Source: Alistipes sp. ZOR0009
Lineage (GTDB): Bacteria > Bacteroidota > Bacteroidia > Bacteroidales > ZOR0009
Assembly (NCBI RefSeq): GCF_000798815.1
Contig: NZ_JTLD01000031.1
Coordinates: 1-64,000, forward strand
Direction: 5' to 3'
DNA: 64,000 bases
How positions within the stretch are numbered: position 1 is the first letter of the stretch; each line of letters starts with the position of its first letter. The notes beneath the pieces were generated by a model. The model was not told the origin of the DNA. It searched no databases and saw only the letters and a program-made list of their open reading frames with translations. The translations under genes were made by a program, and so were the position numbers. Below are positions 1-8,590 of this stretch, in pieces.

Positions 1-1363
1 GCAGGAACTTTTTTATTGGCATTTTGTGCTATTGCAGAGTTGGGCTTGCTACTCGCTGCTATGACCTCTTTTTTTATGGTTAACTTTTGTCCTGCTACTA
101 GCCTGTTTTTACGTATTTTCCCTTTATTCCATTTTTTTATAGAGGCTACATCTACCCCAAATTTATCTGCAATAACAGAAAGAGTTTCTCCTTTGCGAAC
201 CTTGTGGTAGATGGTTTTATGTTCGTTAGTCGCGGAGTCTTCCCCATTCGAAGCCATTAGGGAAGGGAAGTTATTTTGGACAAAGTAGAGGGAGTCTCTC
301 TTATAAATTTCGTCCTCTTTAGCAATAAACTGCGAAGCAGAGCTTAGAGGTAAAATAAGGGTGTACGTTTTTTCAATTCCAGGAATAATATCTTTTTTAT
401 ACTGAGGATTGAGTTCTCGTAGTTGATCGACAGATACAGGGAGGACATCTGCTATTTGTTGAAAATGGAGCATTCTATTTACCTGAATGGAATCTGTCGC
501 TCTAGGAACAGTCATTGTACGAGGGGTAAGGTTATGCTCTCTGTAGTATTTTACAAGGTACGCCGCAGCAATAAAGTTGGGCACATAGCCTCGGGTTTCT
601 TTGGGCAGATAGTTGTAAATAGCCCAGTAGTTCTTACTTCCTCCAGCCTTACGTATTGCTTTATTTACGTTGCGAGGACCGCAGTTGTAGGCGGCAATTA
701 CAAGAGTCCAGTCTTTGTATACCTTATACAAATCTTTTAGAAATTTGGCGGCAGCTTCGCTTGCCGCAATAGGGTCGCGGCGCTCGTCAATAAATGAAGT
801 TATGTTCAGGTTGTACTGCTTGCCAGTACCATACATAAACTGCCACAGGCCTGTTGCACCAACTCTCGATACCGCAATAGGGTTTAGTGCGGACTCTATA
901 ATTGGAAGATACCTTAATTCTATGGGGAGATCGTACTTGTCAAGTGTTTGTTCGAAAATGGGGAAGTAGTAATCGGTTAACCCTAATATCTTCTCGGCTA
1001 CATGGCGACGTCTTATGGTGTACCATAGAATTGATGCTCTAACAACATTGTTGTAAGGGAGATCAATAAGGGATGGAACCTTCGCTAATCTTTTTATGAA
1101 AACGGAATCGGGAATATCAGAAGGAATTACGGCGTCGTTACCTAAGAAGTCTGCCGCAAGATTTGTCGTGTCTAAGGCGCTTTTGCTTGACCAAGCAAGA
1201 ATTAAGCTATCCGCACTTTTTTCGTAGTGTTTTAATTTAACTTCATCAGGAGTGTGATACTTGTCAGGAATTTGCTCTGCCGATAAAGTTTTACTCGGCA
1301 ATGCAGTCAAGCCACCAATCGTAATGGAGGTAGCAAGGATCAGAACACTCTTGAAGGTTGGCA
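1..1363 (-). CDS. Membrane-bound lytic murein transglycosylase with LysM (MltD-like), C-terminus cut by window edge
   Basis: About 454 residues are visible; the 3' end lies outside the window. An N-terminal signal sequence (residues 1-29, hydrophobic core ILATSITIGGLTAL) leads to a soluble-transglycosylase fold at about 130-270: the catalytic Glu is E157 in the IIESALNP motif, followed by GATGLWQFM (169-177) and AYNCGPRNV (225-233, usual form AYNAGPGNV). A LysM module (YHKVRKGETLSVIADKFGV) lies at about 380-428 and a degenerate LysM-like stretch precedes it at 300-340. The family cleaves the MurNAc-GlcNAc bond of peptidoglycan in the periplasm, forming 1,6-anhydro ends. It is the last visible gene of the leftward parA-parB-DUF5683 run, starting 22 bp after DUF5683. 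Family assignment is firm; MltD orthology is inferred from the SLT plus LysM architecture. Confidence 0.9.
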
Positions 1364-1385
1364 TAAAAGGTAAATTAAAAAGTTT

Positions 1386-2333
1386 CTAAAATTTGAAGGT
1401 TAGCTTCATTCCTGGAGCAAAAGGGTTGCTTTGTTGAGCTACCCAATAGCCATCGTTGACAAAAGTTGGTTCTATTTTTACTGAAAGGTTGTCGTCTATT
1501 TCGTAATCGTACAGGCTGGCATCTACGTTAGCATCAATAATGTTTAGAACGTAAAGTGCAGCACATCCGATTATTGCGTAATCTCGATTTCGCCTGTAGT
1601 AATCTCTTACAGATTTAAGCTGATCCGGAGAGCGTTTCCCGTTAAACTCATCAACTGTGTTTGCATCATTATCTGTTGCATAGTTGTAGGCTCTCTTGTA
1701 TCTTTTGTATTCGCTTCCTGTAAACGATATGGCATAGCCAAAAGCAGTAAAACCTCCATATAGGATCGGTACTTTCCAGTATTTCCCGTTGTAGACTTGT
1801 CCAAGTCCCGGGAAAATGGTGGAAAGGATGGTTGCTTTTGTGGGCGAATGCTCTTGGTTGTCCTTAAAGTTAACAACGGCATCAGCAATGCTCAGTAAGT
1901 ATATTGCGCTGGCGGCTCCGTAAGAAATATTTCGATATTGCTTATACCTGATGTAATGATTCTGTAGATCATTAAGGTTGTTGGCATCAGGAAGCCTGCC
2001 TCCAATGCTGCTGAAATTGCCATTAAAAGCAGCAAAGTTGGCTGGATCTGTTGTCGCTATTTTGTAGCGATTGTAGGTTTCCTTGTAAAGCTGATTGCTT
2101 CTATAGCCAATGTATCCAAATCCAGCGATACCCGCATAAAAAATGGGGATCTTGTAGTACTGCTTGTTGATAAATTGACCAGAACCTGGCAAAATAGCAG
2201 AAAGCCCCCACACCTTTATGGCTGTAAGGGAATCTTTTTTAGGTTGCTCTACGTTCTTGGCCTTTTGTGCAAATACCGGATTTTGCATCAGCAGGATGGT
2301 CAACCAAATAAGTCCTAAGATACTCTTTTTCAA
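1386..2333 (-). CDS. DUF5683 domain protein, internally duplicated
   Basis: 315 residues with a signal peptide (ends near VFAQ, residue 23). The protein contains the same module twice: SAILPGSGQFINKQYYKIP...GFGYIGY at about 46-80 and STIFPGLGQVYNGKYWKVP...AFGYAIS at about 170-205. Each copy is followed by a Tyr/Arg-rich helix and then by a second hydrophobic segment (AIYLLSIADAVV and ALYVLNIIDANVDA). The P-G-x-G-Q-x-Y/I-N signature is the DUF5683 hallmark in Bacteroidota, found in predicted envelope proteins of unknown function. It lies 17 bp downstream of parB and upstream of the lytic transglycosylase, a common Bacteroidales arrangement. No enzymatic motif is visible, so only envelope association can be proposed. 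Confidence 0.85.
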   Translation of the reverse strand: MKKSILGLIWLTILLMQNPVFAQKAKNVEQPKKDSLTAIKVWGLSAILPGSGQFINKQYYKIPIFYAGIAGFGYIGYRSNQLYKETYNRYKIATTDPANFAAFNGNFSSIGGRLPDANNLNDLQNHYIRYKQYRNISYGAASAIYLLSIADAVVNFKDNQEHSPTKATILSTIFPGLGQVYNGKYWKVPILYGGFTAFGYAISFTGSEYKRYKRAYNYATDNDANTVDEFNGKRSPDQLKSVRDYYRRNRDYAIIGCAALYVLNIIDANVDASLYDYEIDDNLSVKIEPTFVNDGYWVAQQSNPFAPGMKLTFKF

Positions 2334-2350
2334 TGTTCGTATGTTAAGCC

Positions 2351-3265
2351 CTAAAGCAAGCCGTCTAGTTGTTCTAATTTCTTTAGGATTGTATTAATCT
2401 CTTTTTCAGATTTGAATCCTATGATAATCTTTCCACTTCCTTTTGCACCTTTTTTTATGTTGATGTCTGAAGTGAACATTTTTTCGAGGTGCTCCACAAC
2501 TCTAAAGTAGGAGTCTGGGAGGTCTTCTTCTCCGTTTTTATCTTCTTCGTCCTTTTTGCCTTCTGCAATCTTTTTTACAAGCTGCTCTATCTGTCGAACC
2601 GATAGATCCTCCTCTATAATCTTACGAAGAAGATCCAGCTGCAATTCTTGATCATCAATGTTTACCAGAGCTCTCGCATGTCCCATTGAAAGAAGACGTT
2701 TGCGGATGGCAAGCTGCACTTCTGCTGGTAGTTTTAGGAGGCGGAGGTAGTTGGTTACGGTACTCCGTTTTTTTCCAACTCTTTCACCCAAAACTTCCTG
2801 GGTTAGCGAGCATTCATCAACAAGACGCTGGTAGCTTATGGCAACTTCGATAGCATCAAGATCTTCACGCTGAATGTTTTCAACCAACGCCATTTCCAGC
2901 ATACCTTGGTCGTCGGCAGTGCGGACGTAGGCGGGAATAGCCTTTAAACCAGCAATTTTAGACGCTCTGAAACGGCGTTCTCCGCTGATGATTTGGTATT
3001 GGTTGTCGTCAACCTTACGTACGGTAATAGGCTGTATAATCCCAAGTTCTTTGATCGAAGCAGCTAACTCGTTGAGCGCATCTTCGTCAAAATGGGTACG
3101 AGGTTGGTACGGATTGGTTACGATTTTCTCGATTTCAATCTCGTTAATCAGCTCAGATTTTGGTAAAACGCTTTCGGTCGTTGGGGCTGGTGCCGTATTC
3201 TGGGTTGTAGAAGCCTCCTCTATAAGAGCGCCAAGACCGCGACCTAATGCCATTTTTTTACTCAT
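2351..3265 (-). CDS. parB: Chromosome-partitioning protein ParB (Spo0J)
   Basis: 304 residues. The N-terminus carries the LGRGLGALI signature (residues 7-15). The ParB/sulfiredoxin CTP-binding domain follows with NPYQPRTHFDE, the GERRFRA box (about 104-110) and ALVENIQREDL. A helix-turn-helix sits at about 152-182 (LTQEVLGERVGKKRSTVTNY), then GHARALV, and a charged linker with a C-terminal dimerisation segment rich in Lys. ParB binds parS, clamps and slides on DNA using CTP, and with ParA segregates the origin region. It lies 33 bp downstream of parA. No sequence close to the canonical parS palindrome (GTTTCACGTGAAAC) was noticed in this window. Length and motif order are normal for the family. 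Confidence 0.96.
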   Translation of the reverse strand: MSKKMALGRGLGALIEEASTTQNTAPAPTTESVLPKSELINEIEIEKIVTNPYQPRTHFDEDALNELAASIKELGIIQPITVRKVDDNQYQIISGERRFRASKIAGLKAIPAYVRTADDQGMLEMALVENIQREDLDAIEVAISYQRLVDECSLTQEVLGERVGKKRSTVTNYLRLLKLPAEVQLAIRKRLLSMGHARALVNIDDQELQLDLLRKIIEEDLSVRQIEQLVKKIAEGKKDEEDKNGEEDLPDSYFRVVEHLEKMFTSDINIKKGAKGSGKIIIGFKSEKEINTILKKLEQLDGLL

Positions 3266-3298
3266 GCTATCTTTGTAGAATTATTGATTGATAACGAA

Positions 3299-4099
3299 TT
3301 ATACGGTTTCTTTTTCTTGCTTTTTGGCCATAGCGGGATCGTTCTTTTGAAGAAGTTCCTTGGCCAAATTTAGGTAGTTGGTTGTTCCTGTTGAGGATGC
3401 GTCGTACAGAACAACTGGCTTTCCGAAACTTGGAGCCTCGCTAAGCTTAATGTTGCGCTGAATGATTGTTTCAAATACCATTTGCTGGAAGTGCTTCTTT
3501 ACTTCGTCTACAACTTGGTTGGAGAGTCTTAAACGAGCATCATACATGGTTAAAAGGAAACCTTCGATGGCAAGCTGTGGGTTTAGTCTGCTTTGGATAA
3601 TCTTAATGGTATTAAGCAGTTTACCTAAACCTTCAAGCGCAAAGTACTCGCATTGCACAGGAATGATAACAGAGTCGGCGGCAGTTAGCGCGTTAACGGT
3701 AATCAAACCAAGTGAAGGAGAGCAATCTATAAGTATGTAATCGTACTGATCTCTTACCTTTTCGATTACCGATTTGAGCATTTTCTCCCGATTAGGAAGG
3801 TTGAGCATTTCTATTTCAGCACCAACTAAATCAATATGAGATGGGATTAGGTCAAGTCCGCCTATCTCGCAGTTAAGTATTACGTCTTTGGCTTCCGCTT
3901 CATCAACCAAACATTCGTAAATGCTTGTTTTAATGGTGCGAAGGTCAAAACCGTTGCCTGACGTTGCGTTTGCCTGAGGATCGGCATCGATCAGTAAGAC
4001 CTTTTTCTCAAGTACAGCAAGGCTTGCAGCGAGGTTTATCGCAGAGGTTGTTTTACCAACCCCTCCCTTTTGATTTGCTAATGCAATAACTTTGGCCAT
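3299..4099 (-). CDS. parA: Chromosome-partitioning ATPase ParA (Soj)
   Basis: 266 residues. The deviant Walker A motif KGGVGKTT is at residues 11-18 right after MAKVIALANQ, the switch region includes DADPQANAT (about 39-47), and Walker B is DYILIDCSPSLG (about 120-131). This is the small Soj-type form without an N-terminal DNA-binding domain. It binds nucleoid DNA in the ATP state and is stimulated by ParB. First gene of the leftward run; a Bacteroidota -7 box (TACCTTTG on the minus strand, 4215-4222) would give a leader of about 105 nt. Assignment is secure from motifs and from adjacency to parB. Confidence 0.96.
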   Translation of the reverse strand: MAKVIALANQKGGVGKTTSAINLAASLAVLEKKVLLIDADPQANATSGNGFDLRTIKTSIYECLVDEAEAKDVILNCEIGGLDLIPSHIDLVGAEIEMLNLPNREKMLKSVIEKVRDQYDYILIDCSPSLGLITVNALTAADSVIIPVQCEYFALEGLGKLLNTIKIIQSRLNPQLAIEGFLLTMYDARLRLSNQVVDEVKKHFQQMVFETIIQRNIKLSEAPSFGKPVVLYDASSTGTTNYLNLAKELLQKNDPAMAKKQEKETV

Positions 4100-4214
4100 T
4101 CCCTAATATTTTTATATTACTGACTGCAATAATAGCAATAAAACTCTAAAATATGAGGTTGGCATTTCTACACTTTCATATTTTACAGCGATTGCTTAGA
4201 AATAGTTTCCAGGG

Positions 4215-4222
4215 CAAAGGTA
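4215..4222 (-). promoter_or_regulatory. Putative -7 box for parA operon
   Basis: The minus strand reads TACCTTTG, matching the Bacteroidota primary-sigma -7 consensus TAnnTTTG, about 115 bp upstream of parA. No clear -33 TTG was found, so this is moderate evidence. Confidence 0.5.
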
Positions 4223-4282
4223 TTACTTTTTTTGAGCCCAGAATCAGTTGTGGATTTTGTGTTGATAACTCATCTTTTATTT

Positions 4283-4290
4283 TAACTTTG
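4283..4290 (+). promoter_or_regulatory. Putative promoter of the lipid kinase gene
   Basis: TAACTTTG matches TAnnTTTG; a TTG at 4262-4264 lies 18 bp upstream as a candidate -33 element. The start codon follows 30 bp downstream of the box. Confidence 0.6.
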
Positions 4291-4320
4291 CTCGGGCTGT
4301 ATTTAATACTGTTTTAAAAG

Positions 4321-5268
4321 ATGGCAAATGACAAGTGGTTTGCGATAGTGAACCCTAAAGCTGGTAAGGGGCGTGCCGTGGTAGACTGGCCCCGGATTTC
4401 GTGGATGCTAACCGATGCTGGAATCGATTTTGACCACGTTTTTACTCAAAAAAAGTACCATGCTGTAGAGCTAACGGTGAGGGCAATTCGCAACGGCTAC
4501 CGAAAAATCATATCGGTTGGTGGAGATGGTACGCTCAATGAAATTGTAAATGGAATTTTTATTCAGCAGGAGGTTAAGACGACAGACGTTCTGCTGGCGA
4601 TGATGCCTTTGGGTATTGGAAACGACTGGATCCGCATGTACGGTATCCCTCGCACTTATGCAGATGCAACAATTGCTATAAAGGAGAGCCACTCCTTTCT
4701 CCAGGATGTGGGAATGGTGAAGTATTACGAGGCGAAGGTTCATCATACTCGCTATTTTGCCAATGCGGTGGGTATTGGGTTTGATGGGTATGTCGCTATT
4801 GGGTTTAATAGGTTGAAAGAGGCCGGGAAGAAAAGTAAGTGGCTTTATGTGATAAGCATGATCAAGTCGGTGCTTAGGTATAGGGCAACGAAGGTTGCTC
4901 TAAGAATCGATGATGAGAAAATCTCTGATGATGTCTATAGCATAACGTTGGGGATTGGTAAGTATAACGGGGGAGGTATGATTCAGCTCCCTAATGCTGT
5001 TGCCAACGACGGCTTGCTTGATCTTACTTTAATTCGAAAAATTAGCGGGCTGAACGTTCTTTGGAATATGCCTATATTATATAATGGTACTATCCATAAG
5101 CATTCTCGGATTACGGGGCATCGAGGTAAGGAGATTAGCATTCATTCAATCCCTCAAATTCCTATTGAGGTTGATGGCGAAAGTGTCGGTTATTCTCCTT
5201 TTGATATCTCCGTAGTGCCACGAGGAATAAACGTTGTTGTTGGTAAAGATTTTAATCCAGCCTTGTAA
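4321..5268 (+). CDS. Diacylglycerol/lipid kinase family protein (DagK/YegS-like)
   Basis: 315 residues. N-terminal NPKAGKG (residues 11-17) and GGDGTLNEIVNGI (about 67-79) are the nucleotide-binding signatures of the DAGK catalytic domain. PLGIGNDWIRM (about 97-107) replaces the usual PLGTANDFAR. The C-terminal half forms the beta-sandwich lid, ending with a VDGE motif (IEVDGESVGYSPFDISVVP). Members phosphorylate diacylglycerol, sphingosine-type or related lipids at the inner membrane; Bacteroidota make sphingolipids, so a sphingoid-lipid substrate is possible but cannot be read from sequence. It is single, divergent from parA, has its own promoter and ends in a terminator overlapping the convergent neighbour. 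Confidence 0.88.
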   Translation: MANDKWFAIVNPKAGKGRAVVDWPRISWMLTDAGIDFDHVFTQKKYHAVELTVRAIRNGYRKIISVGGDGTLNEIVNGIFIQQEVKTTDVLLAMMPLGIGNDWIRMYGIPRTYADATIAIKESHSFLQDVGMVKYYEAKVHHTRYFANAVGIGFDGYVAIGFNRLKEAGKKSKWLYVISMIKSVLRYRATKVALRIDDEKISDDVYSITLGIGKYNGGGMIQLPNAVANDGLLDLTLIRKISGLNVLWNMPILYNGTIHKHSRITGHRGKEISIHSIPQIPIEVDGESVGYSPFDISVVPRGINVVVGKDFNPAL

Positions 5269-5275
5269 TAAAGGT

Positions 5276-5307
5276 GCCATTACTCGGGTTGCTGTAATGG
5301 CGTTTTT
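5276..5307 (+). terminator. Rho-independent terminator of the lipid kinase gene
   Basis: GCCATTAC (5276-5283) pairs perfectly with GTAATGGC (5294-5301), followed by GTTTTT. The stem doubles as the last codons of the convergent membrane-protein gene. Confidence 0.75.
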
Positions 5308-6248
5308 CCTAATACTTCCTCTTTGAATGTTTTGAGCTCCTCAAGCGATATCCCATGGGAAATAAGAAATAGCATTCCTGGTATTGCTGGAATCATCATG
5401 TTGACGAACCAGAGTAAAACAGTTGCTAAGGCGGCAAGTGTTGCATCAATACCAAACATGGGAAAGAAAAGGGATGCTCCTGCGGCCCGTACGCCTAATT
5501 CTGTGAAGGAAAAGGACGGGATTGCTGCGTTTGCTAAAAAGGTAAGCGCGATGGCAAAAAACATTGGTTCGAACCTGACGCTAGGAGAAAAAAGTAGGAA
5601 TATAAGCCAAAGCTGAGTGCAAAAAACGAAGTATCGGACTAAGGAGAGCGCAACAACGAGTAGCGCTCTGCTCATTCGAAGTTTTCCAATTCTGTTTTCG
5701 AAGAATCGCATGGCAAACCAAATGAGAATGGCGGCTAGCGCTACGATTATGAGTTGTGATATGGCCAATTTGAAAATGCCAGGAAGAGTGCTGCTGCTTA
5801 TATGAATTAGCGCTAGAGAACCAAAAATGGCGGTCGCTAGCAGCTGCGAAAAAGAGCAGAATGTGGCTGGTAGCAGCCCTCTAACCCTGAATTTTTGGGG
5901 CAGCATGTAGCTTCTGGTGAAAGGATCGCCAATGCGGTTAGGCGAAACGAAGCCCCCTGCAATGCCACCAAGTACCTGTTTGAATGAATTTTTAAATTTC
6001 CCTCCGTATTGAGATACAAGTAGATGCCATTTTACCGTTTCTATAGTTAAATTTGCCGCTAGAAAAAGGGCTATTGCCGTGGTTAAGAAAATAATCACCC
6101 AGCCTTTAGTTGCCGTTATTTTGCTAAATGCAGCAAGAAGGCTGGCCGTTTTAATATTGTACACAAGCAGAACGATGCATAGAAGTGCGAATAAAAGTTT
6201 TATAGAAATGAGTATTAGCTGCTTTTTTTTATCTTTTGCAACGTTCAT
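5280..6248 (-). CDS. Flippase-like / lysylphosphatidylglycerol synthase TM-region family membrane protein
   Basis: 322 residues from the start chosen at MNVAKDKKKQ (6248); an in-frame upstream ATG at 6287 would add 13 residues but lies only 19 bp from the divergent rsmA start, and AGGA sits just before the 6248 ATG. The protein is almost all hydrophobic with about eight predicted membrane segments. It carries the GGIAGGFVSPNRIGDPFTRSY region and a FSFTELGVRAAGASLFFP motif near residue 260, both typical of the YbhN/AglD/MprF N-terminal (UPF0104) family. Members are integral membrane proteins implicated in lipid translocation; the enzymatic MprF domain is absent. Substrate is unknown. Convergent with the lipid kinase gene. 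Confidence 0.8.
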   Translation of the reverse strand: MNVAKDKKKQLILISIKLLFALLCIVLLVYNIKTASLLAAFSKITATKGWVIIFLTTAIALFLAANLTIETVKWHLLVSQYGGKFKNSFKQVLGGIAGGFVSPNRIGDPFTRSYMLPQKFRVRGLLPATFCSFSQLLATAIFGSLALIHISSSTLPGIFKLAISQLIIVALAAILIWFAMRFFENRIGKLRMSRALLVVALSLVRYFVFCTQLWLIFLLFSPSVRFEPMFFAIALTFLANAAIPSFSFTELGVRAAGASLFFPMFGIDATLAALATVLLWFVNMMIPAIPGMLFLISHGISLEELKTFKEEVLGKTPLQQPE

Positions 6249-6306
6249 ATGTCCTACTTGTGGGTTAATTGGCGTAATTTGCCACAAATTAAGTAAAAGA
6301 ATTTAG

Positions 6307-7086
6307 ATGAACTACGTTCGCCCTAAAAAGAATCTAGGTCAACACTTCCTTAAAGATTTGGGTATTGCCCAGCAAATTGTAGAGGGATTGAAGGCTGAAA
6401 CTTATCAGCAAGTAATTGAGATTGGCCCAGGGATGGGGGTGCTTACTGATATTTTGTTGCAGCGTAACGATATTGAGCTGTTTGCTGCGGAGGTCGATGG
6501 AGAATCGGTCGAATATTTGAAGGTAAGGCATCCTGAATTTGCAAAGGAGCATCTGCTATTTGGCGATTTTCTTAAGATGAAGTTGGACGATTTATTTCCT
6601 CAAAAATTTGGGGTGATTGGAAATTTTCCGTACAACATTTCGTCGCAAATATTTTTTAAGGTGCTCGATTATAAGTATCAGGTAGACGAGGTGGTTTGCA
6701 TGCTACAAAAGGAGGTTGCGGAACGGCTTGCCGAGCCCCCAGGAACAAAAACATACGGTATTCTTAGCGTTCTTTTGCAGGCTTACTACGATATAGAGTA
6801 CCTGTTTACGGTTCATGAGCATGTCTTTAATCCACCTCCGAAGGTTAAAAGCGCCGTTATTAGGTTAAAACGAAATGGGGTAGCTAGTCTTGATTGCGAC
6901 GAGGTGCTATTTAAGAAAGTTGTTAAGGCAACATTTAACCATCGCCGGAAAACAATTAGAAATACAGTTAAACAGTTTGTGGGTAAAGATTCTCCCGAGC
7001 ACGAGCTGTACAATGAGCGTCCGGAGCAGCTCTCCGTGGAGCAGTTTGTGGCGTTAACGAACCATGTTTCGAAGTATATGATATAG
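6307..7086 (+). CDS. rsmA: 16S rRNA dimethyladenosine transferase RsmA (KsgA)
   Basis: 259 residues. N-terminal KKNLGQHFLKD (residues 7-17), SAM-binding EIGPGMGVLT (about 38-47), and the catalytic NFPYNISS motif (about 103-110; NLPYNIS in most relatives). The C-terminal domain contains FNPPPKVKSAVIRL and the FNHRRKTIRN rRNA-binding segment. RsmA dimethylates two adjacent adenines in helix 45 of 16S rRNA during late 30S assembly. Length is normal. It is divergent from the flippase-like gene with a 58-bp spacer and ends at a strong hairpin. Confidence 0.96.
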   Translation: MNYVRPKKNLGQHFLKDLGIAQQIVEGLKAETYQQVIEIGPGMGVLTDILLQRNDIELFAAEVDGESVEYLKVRHPEFAKEHLLFGDFLKMKLDDLFPQKFGVIGNFPYNISSQIFFKVLDYKYQVDEVVCMLQKEVAERLAEPPGTKTYGILSVLLQAYYDIEYLFTVHEHVFNPPPKVKSAVIRLKRNGVASLDCDEVLFKKVVKATFNHRRKTIRNTVKQFVGKDSPEHELYNERPEQLSVEQFVALTNHVSKYMI

Positions 7087-7108
7087 AAAAAGCCCCTAGG
7101 GGCTTTTT
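7087..7108. terminator. Bidirectional terminator between rsmA and the ABC permease gene
   Basis: Perfect palindrome AAAAAGCCCC-TA-GGGGCTTTTT immediately after the rsmA stop. Because the arms end in A and T tracts it can serve both converging genes; the permease stop codon starts on its last base. Confidence 0.85.
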
Positions 7109-8376
7109 TATTTTGTGTTAATGGCAACTACCGGGTCTAGGTTTGCTGCATTCATTGCGGGTAAAAGTCCGGATATGAATCCAATGACAGCAGATATCGT
7201 TAACCCTTTTACTAGATTGTAAATGGTGAGGGATATTGTAAAATCGGTGAATACTTGGTTTATGATCAAGGTGCCTAGGAATACCAAGAGAAGTCCGATG
7301 GCTCCTCCTGCAACCGCAAGAAGAACCGCCTCATAGACAAATTGAAGGAGTATAAATGATTTTTTAGCGCCAAGAGCCTTTTGGATACCTATGATATTTG
7401 TTCTTTCTCGCACCGACACAAACATGATGTTGGCAATGCCAAATCCTCCAACAATAATTGATAGCCCCCCAATGATGATTCCTCCTATGTTGATAGATGC
7501 AAAGATGGCATCTGCCGATTGGGTTATGGTTGCCATTTCGTTTAAAGAAAAATCGTCTTTTTTTATTGGAGGAGTGCGCCTTATTTTACGCATAAGCATT
7601 CTTATTTCATCCTTTAATTCTCTTAGGGCGATGTTTTGTTTGCCTTTAATTACAATATTAACGCCTCCTTCGTAGGTTTTTAAGTTTACCAGCTTTTGGG
7701 CGAACATTACGGGTATGATTAGCTCATCGTCGATGGAACTGCTGAACGGCATTTTACCTTCACGCTTGAAAACACCTATTATGGATACTTTTTGAGCTCC
7801 TATTTTGATGCTTTTACCAAGAGGATTTTCACCCTCAAAAAGATCTTTTACGATATTGGTTCCTACAATTGCAACGCCCTTACCGCTTCTTGATTCTAGT
7901 TCTGTGAAGTATCGGCCATTTTGGATGTCGAACGAGCGTACTTTGTTGTATGAGTAGCTGACTCCTGTGATGGTTGAGTTGCTGGTTGCGTTTTTTTTGT
8001 ACTTAACGGGGAAAGATAGGCTCGCGGTGAAGCAAACCGCATCGGCAGTTTGCGACATCTCCTCTATTTTGCGGGCTTCCTCTATTTTGGGAAGTGGGCG
8101 CCTCATGTACTCCCACCAAGGGTAATCTTGGCCACCAACCCAATCCCACTTATCTATATAAAGCGTATTTTCACCTAAAGTAGCTATAGACTGTTTTACG
8201 TTGGATTCAAGCGAATCTAAAAGAGTGGATACGGAGATAATTGCAAAAATGCCAATGGTGATACCAAATAAGGATAAGAAAGTGCGTAGTTTATTGACAG
8301 ATACAGATGAAATGGCAAAAAGGAAACTTTCTTTTATGATGTTTGCTTGTTTACGATATGCTGTTTTATACGACAT
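7108..8376 (-). CDS. MacB/FtsX-type ABC transporter permease
   Basis: 422 residues. An N-terminal transmembrane helix (about 28-50, TFLSLFGITIGIFAIISV) is followed by a large periplasmic MacB_PCD domain (about 55-270), then three C-terminal helices forming the FtsX domain (GGIIIGGLSIIVGGFGIANIM at about 290, then AVLLAVAGGAIGLLLVFLG and LTISAVIGFISGLLPA). The junction VRERTNIIGIQKALGAKK is characteristic of MacB-like permeases. These work by mechanotransmission rather than classical transport, in lipoprotein, peptide or antibiotic export. The cognate ATPase and periplasmic adaptor are not adjacent, which is common in Bacteroidota. Substrate unknown. Confidence 0.9.
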   Translation of the reverse strand: MSYKTAYRKQANIIKESFLFAISSVSVNKLRTFLSLFGITIGIFAIISVSTLLDSLESNVKQSIATLGENTLYIDKWDWVGGQDYPWWEYMRRPLPKIEEARKIEEMSQTADAVCFTASLSFPVKYKKNATSNSTITGVSYSYNKVRSFDIQNGRYFTELESRSGKGVAIVGTNIVKDLFEGENPLGKSIKIGAQKVSIIGVFKREGKMPFSSSIDDELIIPVMFAQKLVNLKTYEGGVNIVIKGKQNIALRELKDEIRMLMRKIRRTPPIKKDDFSLNEMATITQSADAIFASINIGGIIIGGLSIIVGGFGIANIMFVSVRERTNIIGIQKALGAKKSFILLQFVYEAVLLAVAGGAIGLLLVFLGTLIINQVFTDFTISLTIYNLVKGLTISAVIGFISGLLPAMNAANLDPVVAINTK

Positions 8377-8564
8377 GTTAAATCGTTCTTTGTTGAGTTC
8401 CCCAATTTAGTATAAAAGTTTTGAAAATTAACATTGCTATGGCATATTGAGTGTTAATGGAAGAAAACATAATCAGTAGGCGTTGAAACTCATAAAAGTT
8501 TGAATTACATGGTAAAAATTACGAAAAAAGATTCTTTAAAATCGTTTTAAAAAGGACAGATAAT

Positions 8565-8572
8565 TATCTTTG
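8565..8572 (+). promoter_or_regulatory. Putative promoter of purH
   Basis: TATCTTTG matches TAnnTTTG and lies 18 bp upstream of the GTG start, giving a leader of only about 10 nt. No obvious purine riboswitch or hairpin fits in the leader. Confidence 0.65.
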
Positions 8573-8590
8573 CGAAAAAATTACTAAGCT

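Noticed and set aside
4100-4320. parS site near parAB
   Set aside because: No GTTTCACGTGAAAC-like palindrome found in the gap or noticed elsewhere in the window.
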